A program made the translations under genes and the position numbers. Below, piece after piece: positions 8,869-20,339 of a stretch of 64,000 nt of DNA. The notes beneath the pieces were generated by a model. That model did no database searches. It was given only the letters and a program-made list of their open reading frames with translations, and had not been told where the DNA came from. This stretch comes from Chrysaora quinquecirrha (Eukaryota; Cnidaria; Scyphozoa; Semaeostomeae; Pelagiidae): the NCBI GenBank assembly GCA_014526335.1, contig JACTAT010000059.1, forward strand, positions 2,057,596-2,121,595, given 5' to 3'. How positions within the stretch are numbered: the stretch's first letter is position 1; each line of letters opens with the position of its first letter.

Positions 8869-11800
8869 CAGCAAAATATTATAAGACATGCCTTGCATTT
8901 GAGCTACGGATACAAAGTTATGCACAGTTAAAAATGTGCTCCTCCGCAGAGGGTCAAATTTTTTGAGCTTTCAAAATTCATTCTGTCATCGGTCTGAAGC
9001 AAAACTACTGTCTTTTACATTTTGTTGAGGTATCACGGATGTGTAAAAGGTCCGAAACTATTAGAAAAACTTAGATTCATAGTGATAATTGTTAATCAGT
9101 CCTAACCAAATGTTCTTCTTACCTACTGAACAAGGCCAAAAGCTTGCGACGTTGAGTTCATGTGCTTTTCCGATGATACTTAGGTAATGCAATGCACGCC
9201 TGTCCAATTTCAATGACTTACAATAATCAAAAGTTCTTACCCCTTGAGAAGCCGAAACTTTGGGAGATCGCGTTCGACTTTGCGTTTATGTGTTGCCTTT
9301 AGAGGGTTTAGACACTTTATGTAGCTACTCTACGTCTATCGTTTGTACTGTATGATTCTTTACGTACTTTTTCTTGCAAAAATAATTCTTTACCAGTATT
9401 TTCAAGGTCAACATACTGTACATCATGCGTCTAGAACTTGTAGCTCAACCCTGAATTTCATCAAGCGCGGTAAAGCGTGGTATAAAATAAGTAGTTGTGC
9501 AAGTCTCCACTGCAGCTCCATTGCGAGATCTTTTGCAAAGAAGAATAGCAGAATATGAGAGTGAATTGTTAGAAAACGCACTGGTATCACTCACTAAGTT
9601 GCGTTCATGCAGGGCATCTTTGAACATTGTAACTACTGGGCCATTGGCCCAGTGGGTCCTTTTCCTGGCCCAGTAAAAAGAGCAAAATTTGTGGCTTTTG
9701 GTCCACTAGATTGGGCCCTTTCTAAGTTGGTGAAATAGAATCATTTTGTAGTTAGATATACTATAGCATATTTCAGTCACGGAAACCCAATCAAGGCGAC
9801 TCTAGACACATAAAATTCCAAAATTTTCCGAGGGAGTATATCCCCGTACCCTCCTTGGGAAGTGCACCTTTGGCACATGTTTCTCATTATATGTTTGCTT
9901 CATAGTCGGAAAAGGTGTTTGCAGGCCACTGGAGTTACCAGCCATTCATTTCTTGATATAGTCTTGATTGCAGACCTTACTTTTTTATCTTAGGGAATCC
10001 AGCTCTCCTGTTGGATTGGCCCACTATTCATAATTCCTTAAAAGATGCCCTGCCGTTCATGATAATGTTATTTCGCTGTTTAATTAGAAGCGCCATTGAC
10101 ATCATCTGCTTATTTATTTGGTTGTATCTCTCTTCTTGTTGTTCTACTTTCACGTTTGCCATTTACATTCCATACCAAATGCAACATCAGCTTCTTGAAA
10201 TTGAATATGGACCGTTTCGCACTTCCCTAACATAGTAACTAATGTTGTGTATTCTTGAACTATTTAATCTGATGAAGCCAATGGAGCTCTGTGGATCCTG
10301 ATAATAGAGACTGGGTGACTATCGAACAGCATAGTCGGAAAACAGGTTGACGTTCCCGTAAAATAATTACATATATGAAAGCAATTCGTCCTAATAAAGC
10401 TTTTACAGAAAACCACATACCCGAACTGGAGCACCAAGCGTAGCAGGCTTAATCGTGAAGCAGATAGCAGCCAGTTTCAACGTTAGCATTCCTTTTTGGA
10501 GAATTATTGTGTATTTTTCAATCAGATTAGGTATATTAAATAGGCGAACAGCAAGTCTTACTTAACGAACAAGTTTTAATCTTCACGGTCAAAAAATTCA
10601 AAGTCCATTTATAAGTTTAGCAAATTTAGCGCTGCTTACAGTATTAATTGACTTGATCTTCAGCTTTTCCGAGGTTGTTGTTATGAACTCTAACACATTC
10701 TTTACCAGTTCCCTTTGTATGCGTTGTTTCTTTCTATGATAGTATACAATTTCTGGCGGAATTAGACCATTTTCACTGGGAACAAAAAGCAATCACGTTA
10801 ATCGTCCCTTGTCTCTTTTCTTCGCTATGAATTGGTTTGTCATCATACTTTGTGAATACATTTTCCATTCTTTTTGCCAGCTTCAAACATGTTCAGCTTT
10901 CAGGGATGACAGATTTGGGAAATTTCAAAATTGCGCTGAATTATCAGCCGAAAATCGTACCTTATAGTTGCTTTGAAATATACCTGCTTTCTATTTCAGC
11001 ATTTTCGAAAGCGCGGACGTAGTGCCAAGATCTGACGATGCGCAATTGAGTCAGCTTTAAGCGCTCTTCCAAGCGTCGGAAGTTCAGACCAACGGTGCTC
11101 TGTGCTCAAATGTAAACCAGCCTTTATCGGCAAGCGCTGCGCTTTATACGCTTCAAGAAATGACGAGGTTGTTAAGTAATAGCGGACTGCAATTAGTCCT
11201 GGAAGGTTTCTTCTGAGCTATAACTTGACGAACAGTATATGAAATAACAGACACTCTCTTTCAAAATAGAAACCGGCTTTTTAGGACCTGATTTCTTGAC
11301 TTCGCATTGAGTTGTTTTTGTCCTCGAAACTAGATTATCCTTGGATAAAGAGAATGTTTTATTGACCATCTATCATGTGAATCTAAGCTCTTCTGACATT
11401 TTCTTACCCCATGTAAATCCGATTGGGTAATAATAAGGTTTTTAAGTTGAATTTAGAAAGGTGTATAGCGCTTAAAGAATCATAAGAGCAGCACATAGTT
11501 GCAAAGTTTCGGCTTGCTTGAGGGATAAGAACTAATTGACTTCTCACGACTACAAATCTAAGTTTCTCTTACAAATTTGTGCCATTTATGTACCTTAAAT
11601 AAGAATAGTTATGGTAAAACGTTGAAATTGGACAGGCGTGCATTGCATTACCTAAGTATCATCGGAAGAGCACATGAACTCAACGTCGCAAGCTTTTGGC
11701 CTTGTTCAGTAGGTAAGAAGAACATTTGGATAGGACTGATTAACAATTATCACTATGAATCTAAGTTTTTCTAATAGTTTCGGACCTTTTACACATCCGT

Positions 11801-11966
11801 GATACCTCAACAAAATGTAAAAGACAGTAGTTTTGCTTCAGACCGATGACAGAATGAATTTTGAAAGCTCAAAAAATTTGAGCCTCTGCGGAGGAGCACA
11901 TTTTTAACTGTGCATAACTTTGTATCCGTAGCTCAAATGCAAGGCATGTCTTATAATATTTTGCTG
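8869..11966. mobile_element. 3.1-kb element with long (~400-bp) inverted repeats
   Basis: 8869-9263 and 11501-11966 are inverted copies. The outer ~320 bp are nearly identical: CAGCAAAATATTATAAGACA at 8869 is mirrored at 11966, and the match continues through GTATCACGGATGTGTAAAAG and GCTTGCGACGTTGAGTTCAT. The inner parts have diverged, with extra sequence in the right arm. The 2.2-kb interior has no recognisable gene. The element sits at the break in the integrase gene. I see no clear target duplication, so its superfamily is open; a foldback-type or non-autonomous element is likely. Confidence 0.75.
9635..9653. repeat. 19-bp perfect hairpin
   Basis: ACTGGGCCA, one T and TGGCCCAGT form a 9-bp perfect stem inside the 3.1-kb element. 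Confidence 0.7.
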
Positions 11967-12186
11967 CATTTTTGACGCTCTTTCATATGGTATAATTGAA
12001 ATTTGAAATATCTTGACTTTGATTTTTTACTGACCAGCAACTACATACGTCATCGATCACGTGACATCCGGCAATTACCAAAAAATGTCCCAAGTGCCAA
12101 AATATCCGCAATAGTGCAGTTAAGTAATAGCAACAATAAAATTTTCGGTTACCCAGTTTGCTAGATGGTTACAGTAATTTCCCTGT
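11967..12186. other. unexplained 220 bp between inverted-repeat element and integrase 5' half
   Basis: The catalytic core of the integrase would be expected here, but no matching frame is present. The sequence holds a CACGTG E-box (about 12058) and no other clear signal. Either the core was deleted or this is the start of an intron. Confidence 0.4.
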
Positions 12187-12963
12187 CTAAGCCATCAATG
12201 ACAAGTCTCCACCTTAATAAAGAATGATGTCCATCCAAATGCAAGATGGAATTTGGCCATGGGACATAGTAAACTCTCCTTGATACAACAACACCCCAAC
12301 GCAAAATATGGTTATCTGGATCCACTCTCAGTTAGGACTCCCTGACTCGATGCCTCGGAACTAGCAGCCCTTTAGATTTCAAGTAACCAGCGACAAAGAC
12401 CTGTCCTATCGTTCTTCCATGCTGCTGTACGACTTCTTTGACAAATGAATCAAGGGCTTCATCCGATACTTCTGAGAATCCTTGTAAATTTTCCAGACCG
12501 TATGCTTTCACTCCCGCAATATAGTCCATCTGAACACACCTTGCATCTGTGATATTTTGGACCACGAGAATCCTAGTCCTCTAAGCTCCTCAATAATTTC
12601 ACAAGGAATGACAAAAGATGGTCTTCCAGGTGAATGGTTTTCTGTTAATGCAGGCACATTCTGATTAATTCTTTTATCAGTTCCAGCAGGAGCAATTTCG
12701 CGTAGCAATTCACCAAAATATGTAAGGATCAATCTGAACACCCGATACAGTTCTTCAATGTCATTGCGAAAAATATCTTCCAATGTCAAAAGCAAACATC
12801 TCAAAAAGCTTACTGCCTCATCAACTAATGACACACATGCTTCCACAGAGTTTAGTGATTCATTTGGTTCGGGTCTATCATTATTGTGTCTTCCCTGAAT
12901 GTAATCGTTTACTTCTGATAGAACACGGGAGAGATATGATTCAATCTGATAGGCTGCATTCAT
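12187..12963 (-). pseudogene. integrase-type (rve, DDE) transposase, N-terminal half
   Basis: ATG at 12963. After an N-terminal helical region comes GRPSFVIPCEIIEELRGLGF then SWSKISQMQGVFRWTI, the helix-turn-helix typical of these integrase-core proteins. Next is GFSEVSDEALDSFVKEV and a segment ending LVPRHRVRES. Then come SRRVYYVPWPNSI and HLDGHHSLLRWRLVIDG, the beginning of the rve catalytic domain, in which the D of HLDG is a likely catalytic residue. It is broken by a frameshift near 12525, an in-frame TAA near 12332 after RES, and loss of the rest of the core. The C-terminus reappears at 8648-8868. Such proteins are transposases of eukaryotic IS3-like elements (family knowledge; the exact class is inference). 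Confidence 0.75.
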
Positions 12964-13184
12964 CTATCCTTGTTTAGACATTTGAATGTAAAAGTTTGAA
13001 GATACCAATTAGAGTATGAGAAGCAATTACTCACAGCTTTACAACGTCTGCTTCTTCTTTATATGGTCTCAAAATGAAGAAACAACTAAAAACGACTACA
13101 GTTTACATTGGGAACTTCCTGCCTTATAAGATGACTTTTGGTGGGAAACTAACGTGAAAAGTCCCTCAAGTATGTAGGTCCTGA

Positions 13185-13650
13185 AGTCTGAACTCTGAAT
13201 GTAAAAGTCTGAAGTCTGAATGTAAAAGTCTGAAGTCTGGATGCAAAAGTCTTAAGTCTGAATGCAAAAGTCTGAAGTCTGAATGCAAAAGTCTGAAGTC
13301 TGAATGCAAAAGTCTGAAGTCTGAATGCAAAAGTCTGAAGTCTGGATGCAAAAGTCTTAAGTCTGAATGCAAAAGTCTGAAGTCTGAATGCAAAAGTCTG
13401 AAGTCTGAATGCAAAAGTCTGAAGTCTGAATGCAAAAGTCTGAAGTCTGAATGCAAAATTCTGAATTCTGAATGCAAGAAACTGAAGTCTGAATGCAAAA
13501 GTCTGAAGTCTGAATGCAAGAAACTGAACTCTGAATGTAAGAAACTGAACTCTGAATGCAAGAAACTGAAGTCTGAATGCAAGAAACTGAACTCTGAGTA
13601 CAAGAAACTGAAGTCTGAATGCAAGAAATTGAAGTCTGAATGCAAGAAAC
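13185..13650 (-). repeat. 21-bp minisatellite, right arm
   Basis: About 22 units, inverse of the left array (TGCATTCAGACTTCAGACTTT on the minus strand). The outer third (13440-13650) uses a variant in which ACTTT is replaced by TTTCT, so the array has two domains. Confidence 0.92.
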
Positions 13651-15880
13651 TGAATATTGCTACAGATGGCGTGCCATACTCAATCAGCCAAGCATTGTTC
13701 ATTTTGATCTCGTACAAGTAATACTGCAAACCTCAAAATATTTACTGTATATGACTATGTAATAAAATTTGTCAAAGTTTACAAAGAAGTGTTGGCTGTA
13801 ATTAATTAAGTTCTTGAACACTTTTTCAGAGAAATTAGGCAGGCAACAGCAGTGGACTGGAATATGAGGGATTCAAGAGAAGCCTTGAATTGGTTAAGTC
13901 AAAACGTTGCAAAATCAAGACATTCATATCTGACAGACATGGATCAACCGCAAAACACACGAGAGAAAGAAGACCAGACAAAACACTACTTTGATTTGTG
14001 GCATCTGAGAAAAAGTATGTAATTAATTTAACAAATTCTTTTCGTCAACTATTAAAATGTGTTTGACAGTGGTGGACACCAACATAAGGAAAGAGGGTGT
14101 TATTGTCAGTCCATGACATTTTGGCAGGAAGAATGACATTATATTGGGCAAAGAGACAAAGCAATGCCTTGTTACTGAAGGAATCATTATGGGAAGTGTC
14201 CACTGCTAGCTATAGATCATGATACTGTCAGTTACAATATGCCAAATGTAGAAACACCTCTTCATTACATATTGTTATATAACAATCTTAATTTTTACAG
14301 AAATACGCAAGGATCTTGCAAAAATTGCAAAAGTTAAGGGCTGTGAAGAATTGTCCACCTGGATTTAACCCTGTCTCAATCATTTGCACTGGAGTGCTGT
14401 TATGACCCCAGATGGCAATGGTAAACTGATATGGGCAAAATTCAAATCATTTATATCGCACCTGATTCATAAACACTCAAATCTTGATGAACCACTGTTC
14501 AACAAATGTGCACATAGTGACAACATACAATGTAGAAGATATTTACAAGAAGGTAACTTTTTTGAACTTGCCCAAAGCCAGATTTTACACCTGTTTAGAA
14601 CAAAAGTTTGATGCAATTTTTACAAAATTTCAGATTCTACTGCCTATAGGAAGCTATCGTCTGCGTTGACAAATCCATGATTGGTCAATGGTATCAAGCA
14701 GGCCTCTCCTCTGGTCCAAACAAGTTGTGTTGAAGGCTTTCATTCGGTTTTAAACCATTTTGCACCAAAAATGATAAGCTTCTCTTACACTGGAATGAAG
14801 TGCAGGTATTTTGTCTTATCTGGAGCAGACAACCTATTTTATTTATCCTAAGCTGTCACATATTTCTTTCTTGGCAATTTTAGGTTCACACTGCTGTCAT
14901 TTTGATTCCCTGACAAAGCTGCTATGTTGATTGTTTATATAAACAACAAAATACTGTAATTGCCTTGAAAATGTTTTTGAGCGGTTAGTACCTAAATTTT
15001 CATGTCAATTCTAGGCATATATTGGCATCCCTGCATTTCACCGAAAACCTGCACAAGGAGGTCAGGAAACTGAAGGATGGATCAGTACGACATGCAGTTT
15101 CTTATCCAAAGTTCAAGAACGGAGAAGCAACTGTCAGAGATATTACTGTGAAATCAACATTTGGTATGGCATTTACATTTTACTGATTTTTAAATGTTAC
15201 CTACTATAATGTAATTCTCAGCCTGTTTTGGAGTCCCTGTTTTGGTCCCCATTCTCAACAGCAAAACGAGCATTTCCCTATCGTTCACATTTTTGAATTA
15301 GATATAAATAATAAACCCACTTCCCTCTACCATACATATATTAGCTGCATTTCTATGTGTAGTATTTTTCATCTATAGTGAATAAATTAGATCTGTTATG
15401 CCAAGCTTTTGATCAAGTTCAGTCATTCTTAAATTCAGCCTATGTTAGTGCAATTTACAAAACAATGGTTGAAGGAGTGCAGAATTATTCCCTGGCTGCT
15501 GAACAACAACGCCTATGTGATGTGGCACCCTCCCCAATGAATTCAATGCTGGAAAAAGAATCTGCTAGTGGAACAATTGCCAAACGAGTTGAAAGACAGC
15601 AAATGATAACAAAGCCAGTTCCAGCAACTTCAGAAGCAACTACGGTTTCATCAGTAAAAAAGAAAAGAGCTTCTCATTACTCCAGTTGTCAACAGCCAAT
15701 GAAGGGACACAAAAGTGTTAAAGACTGCCCTAAAAATGTGCAAAGAATCTGAGGCTTTACAGCTATTGTGTATGCTGAGTTTATTGTCAACTCGTATATC
15801 GGAGCAACTTTGCAGTACTAATTAGTAACATTGTTGTGACAGAGTAAAGAATATTGAGTGCATGTTACATTCATTGTCAT

Positions 15881-17028
15881 TTATTCACAATCTTCCTCCT
15901 CAAAACCAGTGAACTCTTCTTCAGCTTTAAAAGAACTTCGTATTGAAAAATATGCGCATGCTGGTAATGGTATTCTTCTTTTGCCAAGGAAACCATGAAC
16001 AAGTAGGGTGAATTCTCGATATGAGACAGCTCGCAAGTATCTGCAAGCGTTAGTTCTTCAGTTGGCAAAAAATATAAAATTACACATGTAAATAGGATTT
16101 AAGATATCAAGGGTACTAAAAGCAATTGGGCAGAGGGGAAAGCTGCATGTTTTTCCTTTAAATGAACAAATTCTCATTTTTCTACTTTTTGCCTTGACGG
16201 CTGGTACTGCTCATGCCCCCTTGCTTTTAGTGCTTCTGTGTGTATTTGGTACTTTGCAACAAGACATACGCTTCTTCATTGTTACTAACAGTGTAGTGTC
16301 TTTTCTGCTTGGTTTTATACCGTGCACCTGCAAGTCGGAATGACCAATTTGACAGGCAACAAGCTTGGAATCCTGGGTGCAATGTGATGCACTGCAGGAC
16401 TTCACCAACTTCAGCACAGACAAGATCATCTTCACAAGGTCTTTTACATTCTTCAATCTCACTGCAACAGTAGCACTCCATTGGGTTGGTCAAAAGGCTC
16501 ACATCACAGTGTCCACAATTGCATCTATTTAAAATTGAAATGTTTCCTTTGGTGCAATTGAAATACAAACAGTTGGAAAGCTTGGTACAGACTACAGAGG
16601 GTCACTTCACTGTACAGCGTTAGCATAGCAGGAAGGCCCAACTAAATCGCTGATAAACACATTATCATTGGGCCTAATATGATGACTATCGTAAGATGAC
16701 TATAGCTGAATAATTGAAACAACTCACCAGTCTTGTACAGGTATATCCCTGTTAAGTCTCCATTTAAACTCTTCGAACTTGTCGTTCTCAACTCTTTTAT
16801 TATCATCATATTATCTTCTGGGGAGGTTGTAGGATGCCACGGGGAGCTAACCTCCCCGGACTCTAGCGAAAGTTCAGAAGGCTGCAAGTTAAAAGGCAGC
16901 AAGTTAAAAGGCAGCTGAGTGGTATCTTGTCTTTCCACTATGGTCATCATCATTATCATCATCATGACCATATCATTGTGAGCAAGTGATATACATGGAG
17001 GTGATGGATATCTTTGACTGTGTTCCAT
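15881..17028 (-). CDS. P2X7 C-terminal ('ballast')-domain protein
   Basis: Last exon 15881-16040, middle exon 16270-16524, tentative first exon 16728-17028 (ATG at 17028; Met-rich, with SLESGEVSSPWHP; its donor phase does not fit the middle exon cleanly). The middle exon has NRCNCGHCDVSL, a CYCCSEIEEC cluster and QCITLHPGFQACCLSNWSFR. The last exon, joined through GC|A, gives AYLRAVSYREF, GFLGKRRIPLPACAYFSIRS and ends EEFTGFEEEDCE. These match the cysteine-rich zinc-binding cytoplasmic domain of P2X7 receptors ('C.CG.C', 'CC.E', 'CI..HPGF...CL', 'YR.F', 'RRIPLPAC', 'YTGF'). No channel part is present, so this is a stand-alone domain of unknown role. The middle and last exons have no stop codon. 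It converges on the THAP gene with 128 bp between stops. Confidence 0.8.
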
Positions 17029-18365
17029 CTACTTGAACTATAATGTAACAAAATGTTTATATGCCCTGTCTGCACTTGAAATCCTATTTATTACAGGCAA
17101 AATTACTGCCTGGTAAGTTTAAAAATCTTCCCACATCATCCCACAGAAAACTCCAAAACTTCAATTTCAAATTTCCTACATCAGCAACAAATAGTCTATC
17201 TCACTAAATGTCAACTTTTTTGTGTTCAAACTCTGACTTTTTAAAAGAACCCAAAAAATTTTAGGCCTTTGAGTTTCATAGGGTAGGCCTATAGGCCCTA
17301 CAAGTTTTTTCCATTGCGTTGCATGCACAGTACTTTAAAATTTTTCAACTGTACGTTATGAGTAGAAAAATTTTAGACGAAACAGCAAAACACAATTCTT
17401 ACCCTGGCGATTTCTGGAGCTTTCAAAGCAAGAACTCTTCTTGAAACCCGAAAAAATATCGGTAAGATTCCAGAATGAATCAGTTTCGTTTGACCTCTTT
17501 GAAATGTTTTTTAGAGACAACAAAAGAGTCGGGATGCGTGATAAATCTTGATAATATTTGTGGAATCAACAGCAGAAATAATGTCCAACTTGATGCACAA
17601 ATTTAGGAGAATTTTACAGCAAGATTTTTGAGTAAAAATCGAGTAAATTTTGAATGTTTCCTCGATTTGAAATGCTGAGTAATTTTAGCTCCAATTTCAG
17701 CTCACTTCCGCATGACAAAAGAATCACTGTGCGTGCAGTGAAGGGAACACAATAGATGGCCGCCATCAGAAATTCTAAATTTTAACCAACTTCTAGGTTT
17801 CAAAACGCTTAGCAAAATCTTTAAACAGTGTCTGGCCAGAAACGGGATCGATTAAAGAAAAAAGTGCATCTCTAGGTGGCCCAGGGAAAAAGCCTTTCTT
17901 GTTCAATCGAACAAGGGCCCATAACAATGGGGCATCTCATTTGCATAATAAGCATCTTAGTAATAGAGATGATCAAACCTTAGTATGAAACAAAGGGATC
18001 TTATTTTATAAAATGACTGAGCACAGTGCAAGAAACTTGTGAGAAAAACAGCAAGTTTAACAAATCGTTAAAAGGGTGGGCTTTTTCTGTTTGTAAAATT
18101 GATGCCTTTCTTTTAGCTGCTGATTGATGTTCAAGGCAAGGCAAGTGAAACTGTGAATGTGTTTCTCATTATGGAGATTAAAGCAGTCGAGTATGAGCAA
18201 GGTTGTCAAAAATGGAACATCTCAATAAAAAATTATTGCATAACCTGTATTTCTAAAGGTACAACCTCTGGTGGAACCTCTTGCATGGTTCATTAAACAT
18301 AGAAGTTACAAAATGTTTCATGATTTCAGAACACTGGTTATCAGTGAGATTTCTAGTATTTCATG
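17029..18365. other. no gene recognised
   Basis: The first part is probably the leader of the P2X7-domain gene. A near-palindrome GTAGGCCTATAGGCCCTAC lies at about 17284, and a hairpin CTTGTTC-AATC-GAACAAG at about 17897. Otherwise nothing. Confidence 0.5.
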
Positions 18366-18563
18366 CTACCCGAGATGTTCCAACAATTTCCAGAGCCTCT
18401 TTACGGTTTCATGATAATGGTTGCAATTAGGTGGATAAGCTGCCTCTTTGTGTGTGTCTTGAGGCTTTTTAGGAAGTATTGATGTGTTGTAGTTGATTCC
18501 TGAAAATTGCGGCGTGTGTTTATCCTTAACTTCCAAGAGAGATCCAACAAAAACTGTTTTCCT
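18366..18563 (-). CDS. unrecognised terminal exon
   Basis: A good minus-strand acceptor (CTTTGTTGATTCTCTTTAG, ending at 18564) leads into about 65 codons with QFSGINYNTSILPKKP and KEAAYPPNCNHYHETVKRLW before a stop. The residue composition looks like a genuine protein, but I cannot name it. It could be the 3' end of a gene whose upstream part is 19560-20054. Confidence 0.35.
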   Translation of the reverse strand, partial: RKTVFVGSLLEVKDKHTPQFSGINYNTSILPKKPQDTHKEAAYPPNCNHYHETVKRLWKLLEHLG

Positions 18564-19559
18564 AAAGAGAATCAACAAAGCTTAGGCAGTGTATTTTGGA
18601 AATAGCTATTCATTCACTTTCAATTTGAAAGCAAATTAGTTATGGTGATGATTCTCTGCACTGTACAATGGAGTCAGTTTATTGCCCATAACCAACCTTA
18701 TTCGTGGTATCTGAGGGCAAGTGGCCTGTGCCAGCTTTAACCATGTCGTTGCCTTTTAACATGTTTTTATGTTCCAAAGAAAAGGAGTCAGAAAAGAGAT
18801 GTTCTACTCTTTTCATATTCTTCTGCGCTAAAATTTTTTATCTATCTACAACTTTATAAAGTAAAAACGAGGAATTAAATTTACTGGGCTACGTAGGACT
18901 ATGTTATCTAGAAAGAAAACATGCATAAAATAGAGAAGAATTATAGAAGTAGGTAGTATGACGTCAATACTTGAGGAAAGAGGACAAATGGTAGAATGAA
19001 AAAGCTTTTGGAAGTACACAAGAGAGGGCCTATAATGGAGCAGTTTATTTTACTACAGCTCTACAAGTTTTATTTTGATCAGTATGATAGCAAATGAAGA
19101 ATATGAAAAGCGATATATAGCCATCAAGGGATGTGATGGCCTCTTGGATACTGAGGAAATGAATTCTAATTTCTTTTACATTTGTCTATTGCATTATTAC
19201 ATTTTATGTAGTCTAATCTTTGAATTTCTATATAAAAGCATTGATAATCAAAATATATTTTTTATTTCAAATTTCTATATGTTACCTTGAGCCTTTGGAA
19301 CCTATCTGTGTCCACACCTGTTTCCTGGAGGAAAGCAGAACATTCTGCTTTTACTAAGAAACTAACGTTTTAAATTTTTGCTAATTATAAAATTCTGCTT
19401 ACCAATACAAAAAGAACTTAAGGAGTGGGACAAACTCTTGTTTTAGATAGTAGAAACTAAAATAATGAGTTATAAATACTGCATATTACAACTAATTTTT
19501 TACTATATATTCCTTGAGGTCAGACTTGAGCCAAACACATTCTCTCGTGGAGTATGTTG

Positions 19560-20054
19560 TTATTTTGCCTTATTGTTCAATTCTGCTAAAACTCGATGAA
19601 TTGTGAAACTTGAAATGTGCTTTTCTGGAGTCAGATCACTTAGAAAAAGTGTAGTCACGCCATTCAAACAAACTGGTGCCACGTGAGTCTTTTGGTTGAA
19701 GGATAATAAAATAACTTTCCTTCTAAACAGCTGATCTATGCCATCTGCTAATGTTTCTGAATGAACAAACACTGGAGTCCCATTGATCAGAAGACCCAAA
19801 TGACTGACATTATCAAAAAGCTGCACAAGACCATCTGATGACAAAATTATGAGTCCATCAATGCTTTTACCTCTTACATGTTCCAGTAAAGCTTTTGATT
19901 TAACCTTTGGGTCCATACTAGCTTTGCTTTTTTCCATAACTGTTTGAATATTATCTATGATGACAGATCCACTTTCTTTTAATGTTCTACACAATCTAGA
20001 AGCAATTTCTCCTTTGTCGTCTGCACTGATCACAAAGGTACTCAAGGTGTTAGA
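19560..20054 (-). CDS. unrecognised exon, ~164 codons
   Basis: After an acceptor TTTTTTAGCCAG the minus-strand frame is open for about 164 codons to TAA. It reads SNTLSTFVISADDKGEIASR, later KSIDGLIILSSDGLVQLFDN, and near the end TIHRVLAELNNKAK. The alternating hydrophobic blocks suggest a folded alpha/beta domain. No family recognised. The 20-kb neighbourhood of transposons makes a transposon-related accessory gene possible. Confidence 0.4.
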   Translation of the reverse strand, partial: SNTLSTFVISADDKGEIASRLCRTLKESGSVIIDNIQTVMEKSKASMDPKVKSKALLEHVRGKSIDGLIILSSDGLVQLFDNVSHLGLLINGTPVFVHSETLADGIDQLFRRKVILLSFNQKTHVAPVCLNGVTTLFLSDLTPEKHISSFTIHRVLAELNNKAK

Positions 20055-20339
20055 CTGGCTAAAAAATCCTAGAAGAAGAAATGGATAGGTTCAACTTAAA
20101 ATCGATTCAGATTTTAGGAGACAAAATGATCCAAAGCCATGGCTCACAGTCTAATTTTGATAGTAAATCCCATGCAGGCTCACAGTTTGACAATGGAAAA
20201 TTGGAGGCAAAACGACATACATTACAGATACATAATCAGGAAGATGTATACAATCAAATGAATGAATATTTTGATAGAATGTTAAAAAAATAAAAAGGAA
20301 TGAAATTTTTGGCTCTTTTTGTACTCCGTACGTAGCATC

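Larger units (their letters stand above)
8004..13663 (-). mobile_element. 5.7-kb integrase-type transposon with terminal inverted minisatellites
   Basis: The left end GTAGCAATATTCAG (8004-8017) is matched by its reverse complement CTGAATATTGCTAC (13650-13663). Next to each end is the same 21-bp minisatellite in opposite orientation (8040-8335 and 13185-13650). Inside these a further shared unique stretch (AGGACCTACATACTTGAG at about 8328, inverted at about 13168) extends the terminal repeats. The element carries an rve-type integrase gene on the minus strand and interrupts the THAP gene between two consecutive parts of its core. I find no clear target duplication at these borders. It may belong to the IS3-like eukaryotic transposons, which is inference. 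Confidence 0.65.
6112..15752 (+). pseudogene. THAP-domain transposase gene (Kolobok-like), multi-exon, broken and split by an insertion
   Basis: Exons: 6112-6489 (THAP domain: RCVVGGCS, then VPSKSFVVCLVHF giving the C-x4-C...C-x2-H ligands), 6639-6764 (acidic linker), 6975-7281 (Cys/coiled-coil), about 7380-7728 (FCPVCKAENPL, then FKGTRIPASNLLLP), 7824-about 8000 (ITGDGRHDSMGHCAKYGEY), 13830-about 14013 (FISDRHGSTAKH, FDLWHLRK), about 14302-14551, about 14633-14805 (ASPLVQTSCVEGFHSV, FAPKM), about 15015-15163, and about 15380-15752 ending in a basic, cysteine-containing tail. The DGRHD, SDRH and DLWH motifs look like an RNase-H-fold transposase core with the D-x2-H signature. THAP plus this core suggests Kolobok (inference). 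It is broken: in-frame stops at 6481, 7649, 7869, 13836, 14366 and 14678 and a frameshift near 7712. A 5.66-kb element (8004-13663) sits between the GDGR exon and the SDRH exon. A second member starts at 62234. Confidence 0.8.

Noticed and set aside
13166..13729. A 187-codon minus-strand frame with heptad repeats of LHSDFRL, and a similar frame at 8022-8387
   Set aside because: The repeat unit is 21 bp, a multiple of three, so any open phase of the minisatellite gives a periodic peptide. There is no other sign of coding.
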